Shown: positions 8,077-15,181 of the stretch, one piece after another | Layout of the letters: each line of letters begins with the position of its first letter | How positions within the stretch are numbered: position 1 is the first letter of the stretch | Origin: JAVZYK01 sp049699715 | GTDB taxonomy: Archaea; Nanobdellota; Nanobdellia; Pacearchaeales; UBA284 | Reading direction: 5' to 3' | Assembly (NCBI GenBank): GCA_049699715.1 | Contig: JBNAVB010000008.1 | Coordinates: 1-36,386, forward strand | DNA: 36,386 nucleotides | Translations under genes and position numbers: made by a program | Notes under the pieces: generated by a model | What the model was told of the DNA's origin: nothing | Seen by the model: the letters and a program-made list of their open reading frames with translations, nothing else | Database searches by the model: none

Positions 8077-9630
8077 TTATTTGATTATCTTTAGCCCTGA
8101 TTTCTCTAGCACTGGGATTATATCTTTATCATTCAGCTTTGGTATGGTGCTGACTCTTGCGAGCATTGACAAATTTTTTCTAAGCCCGATGTTCGTTCCT
8201 TCAGGAGTTTCAATAGGGCAGAATCTTCCGTAATGTGTTGGATGCAATGTTCTTGCTTTGAAGTTCTCTTGTTCGCTTGGGAGCAAACTCACTACCCTCT
8301 GCAGCCTCGATAATATAGCAAGGCCGTTTGTTTTGTCCATGTTTTGTGTCACGCCGGATCTTTGGCCGATCCATGAGCCTGTTGCGAGAGCACTTTCAAT
8401 CCTATGCGAGAATAAAGTTGATTTCGCGAGACTTTTGATTGAATAGAACTTTTTCTTGCGTGCGATTTTCTGAAGATTGTGCTGCAAGTCTCTTATAAAA
8501 ATTGTCAAATTGACTCGGAATAGGTCTGTGAGCAAGTCTCCGCTCATCCTTATTCTTTTGTTCGCATAATGGTCTTTGTCGCTCTCGAACCTTAACTCTT
8601 TAGCGATTAGAAAATGTTTAATGAGTTTGCACAAAGTTATCGCTTTCTCTTTCCTGTCTTCAGGCTTTATGCCTATATGTGAAAGAAAAGTCGAATCTAA
8701 TCTAGCTTTTACCCTGTCGAGGATCTCTTTCTTTGTTCCTTGGATTGCCATTTTCTCTGCGATAGCCGTTAACGCAGTTTCTGCATCTTGGATTGAAGCA
8801 AATTCATACAAGTTAACGATAAGAGCATCTGATTCTTTGTTTATCAAGCTAGCGATATCTGCATCTTTTGTCAGTCCCAAAGCTTTGGCAAGTAGCACTG
8901 CAGGCAGGTTTTTGAACCTCGAGAACGAAACAAGCAAAATACCATCAGGGGTTTGGTTGATTGTTATTGGGATCCTATAGGCCCCCCTGCTTGAAAATAA
9001 CCTGAGCGAAACTCCTTTTGGAGTTTCCTCTATGAAAGCCTGATTTTGGGCTAAATCTTCTATCATTACAAGAACTCGCTCATTTCCATTAATTATAAAA
9101 TAGCCGCCAGGGTCGTTCGGATCCTCATAGTTCTTGATTAACTCTTCGGAACTTAAGCCATGGAGGTTGCAGTATTTGCTTTTGACCATTATTGGGATTT
9201 TCCCAATCTCAACTACTGTATATTCCTTGTTGCCTATGCATATCTCTAAATATAATGGCGCGGAATAGGTTATTTTTCTAAGCTTAGCTTCTATAGGGAA
9301 TATATTGTGCGTTGAACCATCAACCTCTATAATCTGCGGCTTTCCTATACTAACTTTCCCTAGCCAGAGTTCAACTTCTTCCCGTGTTATCTCTTCGTTG
9401 ATTGAATCAACTATATGCTGCAGTTTATGTTCGATAAAATCATTGAATGAGAGAATGTTAGATTCTATGAGCGAATGCTGCTGCAAATATTTTTTGATGA
9501 GAATATGTTTTTTCTGAGCCCTTTCCTTCTCCCATCGCTCTTTTTTATCCTCTTTCACCTCTGCACTTTTCTTTGATTCCTCTCCAAGATTCTCGACAGT
9601 TTTTTCTTGTTTTTGGTTTTTTTGGGGCAT
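8077..9630 (-). CDS. rpoB2: DNA-directed RNA polymerase subunit B'' (N-terminal half of B)
   Basis: The 517-aa product is the N-terminal half of subunit B (protrusion, lobe and fork). It contains FIINGNERVLVMIEDLAQNQ, the rifampicin-region-like ATGSWIGQRSGVTQNMDKTN, and ends after GRFCPIETPEGTNIGLRKNLSMLA, the usual place where split B genes divide. I start it at the ATG at 9630 (MPQKNQ): the frame remains open upstream to 9702, but that extension overlaps rpoH and looks like no known RpoB N terminus. The first 40 residues are a highly charged, probably disordered extension rich in Lys and Glu. It follows rpoH by 16 bp. Confidence 0.93.
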   Translation of the reverse strand: MPQKNQKQEKTVENLGEESKKSAEVKEDKKERWEKERAQKKHILIKKYLQQHSLIESNILSFNDFIEHKLQHIVDSINEEITREEVELWLGKVSIGKPQIIEVDGSTHNIFPIEAKLRKITYSAPLYLEICIGNKEYTVVEIGKIPIMVKSKYCNLHGLSSEELIKNYEDPNDPGGYFIINGNERVLVMIEDLAQNQAFIEETPKGVSLRLFSSRGAYRIPITINQTPDGILLVSFSRFKNLPAVLLAKALGLTKDADIASLINKESDALIVNLYEFASIQDAETALTAIAEKMAIQGTKKEILDRVKARLDSTFLSHIGIKPEDRKEKAITLCKLIKHFLIAKELRFESDKDHYANKRIRMSGDLLTDLFRVNLTIFIRDLQHNLQKIARKKKFYSIKSLAKSTLFSHRIESALATGSWIGQRSGVTQNMDKTNGLAILSRLQRVVSLLPSEQENFKARTLHPTHYGRFCPIETPEGTNIGLRKNLSMLARVSTIPKLNDKDIIPVLEKSGLKIIK

Positions 9631-9646
9631 TTTATAGAAGATAAGT

Positions 9647-9856
9647 TTAAGGGACCACAACTCGATAATAGATGGCTTTGCCCTTGTCAGTCTTCCTCTC
9701 AATCTTGATTATGTTACCAACCTGGATGTCCTCTGGCAGGGCAGGATCATGCTTCCTTATTTTAGGCAGCTGCGACGGAGAAACATTCAACTTTTCAAGT
9801 AGGGCACGAGCCTCTTCTGGCTTTAATTTAATATGTTTTGACTGAAGAACATGCAT
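9647..9856 (-). CDS. rpoH: DNA-directed RNA polymerase subunit H
   Basis: The 69-aa protein matches archaeal RpoH (eukaryotic Rpb5 C-terminal domain): an N-terminal segment ending HIKLKPEEARALLEKL, then SPSQLPKIRKHDPALPEDIQVGNIIKIER and a final GKAIYYRVV strand. I choose the ATG at 9856; the frame is open to a TTG at 9886, but those ten extra codons do not resemble the family and the normal RpoH opening aligns with MHVLQSKHIKL. It is the first gene of the rpoH-rpoB''-rpoB'-rpoA-rpl30e-nusA series. A TATA-like box lies about 60-70 bp upstream. Confidence 0.92.
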   Translation of the reverse strand: MHVLQSKHIKLKPEEARALLEKLNVSPSQLPKIRKHDPALPEDIQVGNIIKIERKTDKGKAIYYRVVVP

Positions 9857-9909
9857 TTTCAAAGGCCTTTTTAGCAAGTTTAACAAGCTTCAACAAAGAT
9901 AGTCATTTA

Positions 9910-9930
9910 TGATAGTTTTTAAATCTTTCT
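9910..9930 (-). promoter_or_regulatory. Putative TATA box of the RNA polymerase operon
   Basis: The minus strand reads AAGATTTAAAAACTATC at about 9911-9927, a good archaeal TATA-like element in an otherwise unassigned gap. With a start about 25 bp downstream the transcript would begin near 9893 and have a leader of about 37 nt before the rpoH ATG. Not tested beyond sequence inspection. Confidence 0.45.
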
Positions 9931-10010
9931 GTTTTCCGATGGTTTTCTCGTCTTGGGAATGCCTTAAGAGAGGTTTTGTAATCACTGTTAAATAATGAAA
10001 ATATAGAAAG

Positions 10011-10020
10011 ATTTATAAAG
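10011..10020 (+). promoter_or_regulatory. TATA box upstream of the small gene/TrmB-type regulator pair
   Basis: ATTTATAAAG at 10011-10020 is a near-ideal archaeal TATA box. A transcript starting about 25 bp downstream would begin roughly 5-10 nt before the ATG at 10050, consistent with a near-leaderless message. The gap 9887-10049 otherwise holds only the two divergent promoters. Confidence 0.55.
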
Positions 10021-10049
10021 GGTGTTGTCTTTAAGAAATAGTAAAATTA

Positions 10050-10316
10050 ATGATAAGACAATATCAAGAAAGAACCAAAATGTCAGACAAAACTTATCAC
10101 GAACCTTCGGAAATGGCTTCTAAAAGCATTATCCCAGAAATTAGAGAGTCAGACAAAGCCAGAGGTCCTTACGAAGGGGAACTTGTCATAGAAGATGGCC
10201 AACTGGTTTTTATAGATGCCCATTCCCGAGTCAAATATTTTGTTCGAAAAATCTTAGATATCAAACCCATAGATATCAAACCTATAGATATCAAACCTAG
10301 AATATATTATTTGTAA
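10050..10316 (+). CDS. Hypothetical 88-aa protein with triple DIKPI repeat
   Basis: I do not recognise a family. The protein is soluble and charged with no membrane segment or signal peptide; the middle (GPYEGELVIEDGQLVFID) looks like a small beta-rich unit. Near the C terminus a 15-bp sequence occurs three times in a row, giving DIKPI-DIKPI-DIKPR. A second in-frame ATG at 10080 (MSDKTYHEP) is an alternative start giving 78 aa; I keep 10050 because it fits the TATA spacing. The stop is one base before the ATG of the regulator gene, so the two are almost certainly co-transcribed and possibly translationally coupled. It may be a partner or target of that regulator, which is only a context inference. 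Confidence 0.6.
   Translation: MIRQYQERTKMSDKTYHEPSEMASKSIIPEIRESDKARGPYEGELVIEDGQLVFIDAHSRVKYFVRKILDIKPIDIKPIDIKPRIYYL
10255..10299 (+). repeat. 15-bp x3 tandem repeat inside the 88-aa gene
   Basis: Three adjacent units of TAGATATCAAACCYA lie at 10255-10269, 10270-10284 and 10285-10299, differing at one base. The period is a multiple of three, so the frame is preserved and the protein gains five-residue repeats just before its end. Confidence 0.9.
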
Positions 10317-10317
10317 A

Positions 10318-11106
10318 ATGGTAATAAAAACAGACTTAATCAAAAAAATCAAGTATCATTTTGGTTTGAACATCTATGAAAGCAAAGTTTGGCTTGCATT
10401 ATTGAGCAAGTCTATTGCCACAGTAGGCGAGATTGCTGAGATGAGTGGAGTACCAAGAAGCCGTGTTTATGATGTTCTGGAAAGCTTGGAAAAACAAGGA
10501 TTTGCCATAGCAAAATTAGGCAAGCCAGTGAAATATATCGCGGTTAAGCCAGCAGTTGTTATTGAACACATGAAAAACAATGTTATAAGAGAGGCTGAGG
10601 AAAGAGCAAAGAACCTAGTTTCGATAAAGGACAGTCAAGAGTACAGAGATTTGGAACTTTTACACAGCCGAGGAATCAGACCCATACAACCTGAAGATTT
10701 GAGTTCCTCAATTCGCGGAAGACAGAACATATTCACACACATGAAAGAATTAATAGCGGGCGCGCAAAAAGACGTGACGATTGTCTCGACTCCAGAAGCT
10801 TTGAAACAAAAAGTTCATTTTTTAAGACCATTATTCGACAAGCTCAAATCCCAAGGAGTTAATATACACGTAGCAGTTAGCGATTCTCCTGAAAGTAAGT
10901 TCAATGTTGTTGCTTTGGCAAAGGATTTGGGCGTTGCAGTAAAAAGGATAAAGATTAACGCTAAATTCTGCATAGTAGACAATTCAAAATTGCTTGTTTT
11001 CGTGACTCCTGATGGCGAAGATGACAAAGAAATAGCTGTATGGATGGACAGTCCATTCTTCAGCAGAGCTTTGAGCACTTTCTTGAGCCCTGTCTGGCAT
11101 GCTTAA
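10318..11106 (+). CDS. TrmB-family transcriptional regulator
   Basis: The 262-aa protein has a TrmB-type winged helix at residues about 1-85: YESKVWLALLSKSIATVGEIAEMSGVPRSRVYDVLESLEKQGFA is the classic helix-turn-helix and wing. A helical linker (AEERAKNLVSIKD) probably forms a dimerising coiled coil. The C-terminal part (about 125-255) resembles the phospholipase-D-like fold of TrmB proteins: IRGRQNIFTHMKELIAGAQKDVTIVST and KINAKFCIVDNSKLLVFVTP. TrmB proteins are archaeal regulators, often of sugar uptake and metabolism genes, but nothing of that kind adjoins it. The target is unknown; autoregulation of the two-gene unit is possible. Confidence 0.82.
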   Translation: MVIKTDLIKKIKYHFGLNIYESKVWLALLSKSIATVGEIAEMSGVPRSRVYDVLESLEKQGFAIAKLGKPVKYIAVKPAVVIEHMKNNVIREAEERAKNLVSIKDSQEYRDLELLHSRGIRPIQPEDLSSSIRGRQNIFTHMKELIAGAQKDVTIVSTPEALKQKVHFLRPLFDKLKSQGVNIHVAVSDSPESKFNVVALAKDLGVAVKRIKINAKFCIVDNSKLLVFVTPDGEDDKEIAVWMDSPFFSRALSTFLSPVWHA

Positions 11107-11231
11107 TTCTTAATACCCGATTCCTTTTTATCTGTGATCTATATTTAGACTTAGAATTCTTTTGTCTGACTAACATCTTAAAATTATAAATAAAATAAAA
11201 AGAAAAAAGAAAAATAAAAAGAACAAGAAGT

Positions 11232-11576
11232 TTAGACTTTCGCCATGCTAAACACTGACTTGAGAGCCACGATTATTGTTGCAGGCACGAACAACATTAA
11301 GATGTTGCTTAGAATGTTAGCCAAAAAAGGTATATCACCGATTTTTATCAAAGCGAAAACGCCGCTGCCAAAATAGCTCACAATAACTAAAATTGCGCCA
11401 GCCAACAAGAACGGCTGCACTTCTACATCAGCTATGTTAAGCAATCCGATGATAATACCAATAATCACCAACACCCATCCGAGCCATGCGCCGGCTGTGA
11501 TGAATGCAAAAATCACTGCAAGAATCACTCCTATAAGGAAAGCCCATGCTCCCAAGAGATTTTTCTTCTTAGGCAT
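11232..11576 (-). CDS. Small four-helix membrane protein
   Basis: The 114-aa protein begins with a basic MPKKKN and then has four hydrophobic segments (about 8-28, 31-50, 56-77 and 86-108), which predicts an integral membrane protein with almost no soluble parts. Glycine and alanine occur throughout the helices. No enzymatic motif is visible and I cannot name a family; small proteins of this type are common in DPANN genomes. It is monocistronic, with AT-rich gaps on both sides. The 125 bp between the regulator stop and this gene's 3' end hold only A/T-rich sequence. Confidence 0.6.
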   Translation of the reverse strand: MPKKKNLLGAWAFLIGVILAVIFAFITAGAWLGWVLVIIGIIIGLLNIADVEVQPFLLAGAILVIVSYFGSGVFALIKIGDIPFLANILSNILMLFVPATIIVALKSVFSMAKV

Positions 11577-11687
11577 TCTTAACCTCCTTTAAAATTTAAA
11601 TTATTATATTTAGGCAGTCAAGCTTTTTAAAGTTTTTGTAAGGTTTTTCTTATTCTCGAGTGGAACTTTTAGAAACTTATCTTGTTA

Positions 11688-11760
11688 AGCGCGGGGAGGG
11701 ACTCGCACCCTCGAATACTCGCTCTGCAGGCGAGCGCCGTTGCTGCTGGGCCACCCGCGC
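11688..11760 (-). tRNA. tRNA-Cys (GCA)
   Basis: The reverse strand folds as a full cloverleaf of 73 nt: acceptor GCGCGGG/CCCGCGC, D stem GCC/GGC, anticodon arm CTCGC-CTGCAGA-GCGAG with anticodon GCA, T stem GAGGG/CCCTC, discriminator T. CCA is not encoded. Two positions are unusual: the D loop (AGCAGCAA) has A in place of G18, and the T loop is TGCGAGT, with G in place of the nearly universal U55. These two positions normally pair in the tRNA elbow. All stems pair perfectly, so I treat the gene as functional. Confidence 0.9.
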
Positions 11761-11835
11761 ACCCTACTTTTTGATTTTTTCTTTTTTAAGTTTTCTATAG
11801 TTTTAAATTTTCTGGGAAATTTCTGGAACGTTTAG

Positions 11836-12069
11836 TTACTTCGCTGTCGAATTGAACCACGTTATTATTTCTTCTTCTGTGTTGTATCTTGTCTTCCGAT
11901 TTTCTTTTTTAATGTAAAAAGGACTATCTACACTATCGTAGCCTACTATTATCTTTTCGCCATTCTTGAATATTTCTATTTCTGGTTTTGTTGGATCTGC
12001 TGTTTTGAAAATAAAATTATATCCATAGTCCAGAGCGGGAATTTTTCTGCCTATATTTTCTATCTTCAT
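11836..12069 (-). CDS. Hypothetical 77-aa protein
   Basis: I do not recognise it. The product is short, soluble, rich in Lys, Glu and aromatic residues, with an alternating pattern suggestive of beta strands (IEIFKNGEKIIVGYDSV, PFYIKKENRKTRY) and a possible C-terminal helix (EEEIITWFNSTAK). It lies between two tRNA genes on the same strand. Codon use looks like that of its neighbours, and the ATG opens directly after an AT-rich stretch, so I regard it as a probable gene. Confidence 0.5.
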   Translation of the reverse strand: MKIENIGRKIPALDYGYNFIFKTADPTKPEIEIFKNGEKIIVGYDSVDSPFYIKKENRKTRYNTEEEIITWFNSTAK

Positions 12070-12127
12070 AAATTCACTTTCAGTTTTTTCTGTTTTTTTT
12101 CTCCAGATCCATTTTTAAATATCAAAA

Positions 12128-12202
12128 CGGACCCGACAGGATTTGAACCTGCGACATCTTGCTTAGAAGGCAAGCGCTCTATCCAGACTGAGCTACGGGT
12201 CC
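12128..12202 (-). tRNA. tRNA-Arg (UCU)
   Basis: The minus strand gives a regular 75-nt cloverleaf: acceptor GGACCCG/CGGGTCC, D arm GCTC-AGTCTGGATA-GAGC with G18 and G19, anticodon arm CTTGC-CTTCTAA-GCAAG (anticodon TCT), T arm with loop TTCAAAT, discriminator G, and no encoded CCA. The first 11 nt are duplicated directly upstream (12203-12213), so the leader could compete for the 3' acceptor strand. Confidence 0.95.
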
Positions 12203-12213
12203 GCTACGGGTCC
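12192..12213 (-). repeat. 11-bp tandem duplication of the tRNA-Arg 5' end
   Basis: On the minus strand GGACCCGTAGC occurs twice without spacer; the downstream copy is the tRNA 5' end (acceptor strand and start of the D arm) and the upstream copy is leader. The copies are identical. Confidence 0.9.
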
Positions 12214-12302
12214 TTAGGGTCATTAACTCCCTAAAACTATAAAGAATTCAATAACTTTTAAATTTAACCCAACATGATATTTTCCGATATTATTATAACC
12301 CA

Positions 12303-13004
12303 TCAAGATTCTTCCTCGACTGACCGCTTTATATTGGATAAGAATGAAACTTTAGAAATTTTGCTGTAGGAAGCCACGACATTCTTGCCGTGCTCCTTTG
12401 CATATTTCAGCGCAACATTAGCCTTGTCAAACAGCGTGTTCTCATCTTTTTCTTTGCCTTGTTGTTTTCCTCTTGGCATGAACTGCGAATACAAACTTTT
12501 TGTCTCAACAGGAGCTTCTCTACTGACAGGAAAATTCTGCGCGACTCCGATGCTCACAGTGATGTGATGCTTGAACAAAAACTGGTCTGCCATTATTATC
12601 CTACGAAACCTGTCTGCCATCTTTTCCGCTTCTCCCTCGCTCGTTTCTGGCATTAACACAACAAATTCCTCGCCGCCAAAGCGTGCAGCGACATCTGTCT
12701 CGCGGACATTGCTTTTGATGAGCGTGGCGACCATCTGCAAAACTTCATCGCCACGGAGATATCCATAGGTGTCATTGATTTTCTTGAAATCATCAATGTC
12801 AATAAGAATCAGCGAGAGGGGCCTACCATAACGTTCTGATATTGCTAACTCATGCTTGAGTTCAGAAGCAAAATAGCGATAATTATAAAGCTGAGTTTTT
12901 GTGTCCACTGTAGCTAAGTAATATAACTTGGCAATCCTCTGCCCATCCAAAGTTATCTCTTTTTTGTCACCATTTTTCCCAAGAACTTTCTTAATCCAAT
13001 CCAT
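12303..13004 (-). CDS. GGDEF-domain protein, probable diguanylate cyclase
   Basis: The 233-aa protein has a GGDEF domain from about residue 32. The metal-binding aspartate in LILIDIDDFKKINDTYGYLRGDEVL (65-89), the signature GGEEF (110-114) and an allosteric-type RxxD site (RETD, 101-104, five residues before the signature) are all intact, so c-di-GMP synthesis with product inhibition is plausible. Between SIGVAQ and LFDKANVALKYAKEHGKNVV there is an extra segment of about 30 residues (VSREAPVETKSLYSQF...), longer than in typical domains. No membrane segment or known sensor domain is present; the short N terminus (MDWIKKVLGK) is amphipathic. GGDEF proteins are uncommon in archaea. The gene is divergent from tatD across 60 bp of A/T-rich promoter. 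Confidence 0.85.
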   Translation of the reverse strand: MDWIKKVLGKNGDKKEITLDGQRIAKLYYLATVDTKTQLYNYRYFASELKHELAISERYGRPLSLILIDIDDFKKINDTYGYLRGDEVLQMVATLIKSNVRETDVAARFGGEEFVVLMPETSEGEAEKMADRFRRIIMADQFLFKHHITVSIGVAQNFPVSREAPVETKSLYSQFMPRGKQQGKEKDENTLFDKANVALKYAKEHGKNVVASYSKISKVSFLSNIKRSVEEES

Positions 13005-13064
13005 TTTTTAATATACTATAATTATAATAATTATATTTAAAAATATAATTATTTTTGATATATC

Positions 13065-13838
13065 ATGATAGACTGCCATTGTCATCTAGAGCAGAAAGAT
13101 TACGAGCAAGAAAGGGAAAAAGTCATAGAACAATGTAAAAAGGAGTTAAAAGCTATCGTGACCTGTTGTGCTCATCCTCGAGATTTGCCATTAACTCTAA
13201 AATTGGTAAAAGAAAACAAGAACTTTATTTTCTGCAGCATTGGAATTCATCCCGAGCATATCAAAGAAATTTCTGATGAGGAAATTAGTAATACAATAAA
13301 GGAAATTGAAAAAAACGTGAGTTTTATCACTGCAATAGGCGAGACTGGCCTTGATTATTATTGGATTAAAGAGTCCAAGTTCAGAGAGAAGCAAAGGGAA
13401 ATGTTCATAAAATTTATTGCGCTAGCAAAAAAACTTGGCAAACCTTTAGTGATTCACAGCAGAGATGCCACAAAAGAATGTATAGAAATTCTTGAGCAAG
13501 AAGGTATACAAGGAAAGAGAGTTTTGATGCATTTGTTTAGTGATAGAAAGCTTCTTGTAAGAGTTATAGAAAATGGATGGCTTGTTTCGATAGGGCCTGG
13601 AATCAAGAAAAGCAAAGATATAAGAAAAGTTGCGAGAGACATGCCTCTAAATAAGATTCTCTTGGAAACTGATTCGCCCTGGTTCGCGCAAAAAGAGCAA
13701 GGGCAAAAATATGGGACGCCGTTAAATGCGAGAATTGCCTTGGAGAAAATTGCTGAAATCAAGCGAGTTTCGCTAGAAGAAGTCGAGAAACAAACAGATT
13801 TAAATGCTATTGAATTTTTCAATCTTGAGATAAAATGA
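13065..13838 (+). CDS. tatD: TatD-family metal-dependent deoxyribonuclease
   Basis: This 257-aa TIM-barrel hydrolase has the TatD metal ligands in order: the HxH-type start MIDCHCHLE, the glutamate in AIGETGLDYYW (about 92), the histidine in VIHSRDA (about 126), the histidine in LMHLFSD and the aspartate in LLETDSPWF. TatD proteins are magnesium-dependent 3'-5' exonucleases active on DNA, and in some organisms implicated in repair or nucleic-acid quality control. Length is typical. Start at 13065 is leaderless-like after TTGATATATC. It overlaps the next gene by ATGA, so it leads the tatD-orf-orf-dphB operon. Confidence 0.88.
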   Translation: MIDCHCHLEQKDYEQEREKVIEQCKKELKAIVTCCAHPRDLPLTLKLVKENKNFIFCSIGIHPEHIKEISDEEISNTIKEIEKNVSFITAIGETGLDYYWIKESKFREKQREMFIKFIALAKKLGKPLVIHSRDATKECIEILEQEGIQGKRVLMHLFSDRKLLVRVIENGWLVSIGPGIKKSKDIRKVARDMPLNKILLETDSPWFAQKEQGQKYGTPLNARIALEKIAEIKRVSLEEVEKQTDLNAIEFFNLEIK

Positions 13839-14098
13839 ATGCTTGGCAAGTTATTGTTTCAATTGTAATCGCTTTATTGGGTTATCCTGTTGGATTGTTG
13901 ATAGCAAAGTTAACAGAAGAAGAGCTCGAGCAAGGAAGAAAATGGTTTATGTTGATAATTTTATTAAGTATAATAGGAATAATTCTGTCGTTTGTCTTCA
14001 CCAATAATGAAACTTTGCTTTTTCTAGTCGCTTCATTTGTCTTTATTGCCCTTGTAGCCTTGGCATCACTGGTTAAATCAAGGAGGAGGAAAAGATGA
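13835..14098 (+). CDS. Small membrane protein (three helices)
   Basis: The 87-aa protein has three hydrophobic segments (about 5-25, 38-56 and 60-80) separated by a charged loop (KLTEEELEQGRKW) and ends in a strongly basic tail (KSRRRKR). The tail and the positive-inside rule would put the C terminus in the cytoplasm. It starts inside the tatD stop (ATGA overlap) and its last codons carry a strong purine-rich Shine-Dalgarno (AGGAGGAGG) for the next gene, which it overlaps by four bases. No family recognised. Tight overlaps suggest translational coupling. Confidence 0.65.
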   Translation: MNAWQVIVSIVIALLGYPVGLLIAKLTEEELEQGRKWFMLIILLSIIGIILSFVFTNNETLLFLVASFVFIALVALASLVKSRRRKR

Positions 14099-14364
14099 AA
14101 ATTGGAGAATTTTTTAAGCTCACAAAAGAAAAATTGTTATTTGATTTAACCCTGGCTTTTGTATTGGTTATTATTCTTTTACTGGGAGTTCCTGTATTAA
14201 AAGCAACCTTCTTTAGCAGGGCTTTCTTAAGGCAAGTTTTCGATGTTATTTTGAACACAGTCATATTTGGAGTGATTTTATATCCTTTATCCTGCTTATT
14301 CATTTTTATAGCAAGAAAAATTTTCAAGAAAAACCAGAGTAACAAGAAGGGAAGGAGAAAATAA
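14095..14364 (+). CDS. Small membrane protein (two helices)
   Basis: The 89-aa protein has an amphipathic N terminus (MKIGEFFKLTKEKLLFDLT) and two hydrophobic segments (about 18-40 and 51-75), ending in a lysine/arginine-rich tail (KKNQSNKKGRRK). It begins in a four-base overlap with the preceding gene behind the ribosome-binding sequence AGGAGGAGG, one of the clearest in the window, and stops one base before the dphB start. No family recognised; the pair of small membrane proteins may act together. Confidence 0.65.
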   Translation: MKIGEFFKLTKEKLLFDLTLAFVLVIILLLGVPVLKATFFSRAFLRQVFDVILNTVIFGVILYPLSCLFIFIARKIFKKNQSNKKGRRK

Positions 14365-14365
14365 A

Positions 14366-15082
14366 ATGTTATATCTAATAGGCTTGGGCTTGGATTTAAA
14401 AGATATTTCTTTGAGAGGCTTGGAAGCCCTGAAAAAATGTAACAAGATTTACTTAGAGATATATACAACAACATTGCCTTACAAGAAAGCCGAGCTTGAA
14501 AAAGTTATTGGCAAGAAAGTTGTTATTGCTGTGCGAGAAACTGTTGAAAATAAATCTCGAGAGTTTGTGAAAGAAGCTAAAAAGAAAAATGTCGCGTTGT
14601 TAGTTTATGGTGATCCTTTGGCTGCAACAACCCATATATCACTATTACAAGAGGCAAAAAAAGCAAAAGTTCCTGTAAAAGTTTTGCATAACTCTTCGAT
14701 TTTCAACGCGATTACAGAAACAGGATTGCAGATTTACAAGTTCGGCAAGACAACTAGCATTCCAAAATGGCACAAGAGCTATGAGCCCACGAGTTTCTAT
14801 GATGTTGTTAAGAATAATCTTAAAATAAATGCTCATACACTTGTTTTGGTTGATATTGACTTGGGGACTCATGAAGCTTTATATGAATTAGACAAGGCTT
14901 CCAAAGGCGAAATTGACAATATTATCGTTTGCTCGAGGCTTGGCACAGAAGAGCAATATATTATTTATAGCAAACTGAAAGAACTGTTAAAAAAAGTTCC
15001 TCGAGTCAAAGAGCCATTTTGTTTTATTGTTCCTGCCTCGTTACATTTTACAGAAGCCGAGTTTCTTGAAACCTTGTTTTAG
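14366..15082 (+). CDS. dphB: Diphthine synthase (SAM-dependent methyltransferase)
   Basis: The 238-aa protein matches archaeal DphB/Dph5, which trimethylates the modified histidine of elongation factor 2 during diphthamide formation. It belongs to the tetrapyrrole-methylase-like class III methyltransferases: N-terminal MLYLIGLGLDLKDISLRGLEALKKC, the glycine-rich YGDPLAATTH (about 73-82) and VLHNSSIFNAITETGLQIYKFGKTTSIP are characteristic. Length is normal and no motif is missing. A GGAAGGAG sequence precedes the ATG and it is the last gene of the tatD operon. The presence of this gene implies the pathway once operated, in contrast with the dph2 fragment at 628-903. Confidence 0.9.
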   Translation: MLYLIGLGLDLKDISLRGLEALKKCNKIYLEIYTTTLPYKKAELEKVIGKKVVIAVRETVENKSREFVKEAKKKNVALLVYGDPLAATTHISLLQEAKKAKVPVKVLHNSSIFNAITETGLQIYKFGKTTSIPKWHKSYEPTSFYDVVKNNLKINAHTLVLVDIDLGTHEALYELDKASKGEIDNIIVCSRLGTEEQYIIYSKLKELLKKVPRVKEPFCFIVPASLHFTEAEFLETLF

Positions 15083-15092
15083 CTTGTTTTGA
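15073..15092 (+). repeat. 10-bp tandem duplication across the dphB stop codon
   Basis: CTTGTTTTAG (15073-15082, ending in the stop) is followed directly by CTTGTTTTGA (15083-15092). Eight of ten bases match, and the second copy ends in TGA. Confidence 0.65.
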
Positions 15093-15181
15093 AAGTGAGT
15101 TTAATAAATTTTAAAAAGGCCAAAGTTGCTAAGTTTGTAAATGAATGATTATTTACTTTTTATGAATAACTGTTCACTAAA

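Noticed and set aside
9631..9702. Upstream extension of rpoB'' (MRGRLTRAKPSIIEL...)
   Set aside because: It overlaps the conserved 3' end of rpoH and does not resemble an RpoB N terminus; the ATG at 9630 is better.
12214..12234. Hairpin TTAGGG/CCCTAA downstream of the GGDEF gene as a terminator
   Set aside because: The stem is six base pairs with a nine-base loop and no T-run follows on the minus strand; too weak to annotate.
12303..13004. GGDEF gene as bacterial contamination or chimeric contig
   Set aside because: It is enclosed by archaeal-style tRNA genes and the tatD-dphB operon with similar base content; nothing in the sequence shows a join.
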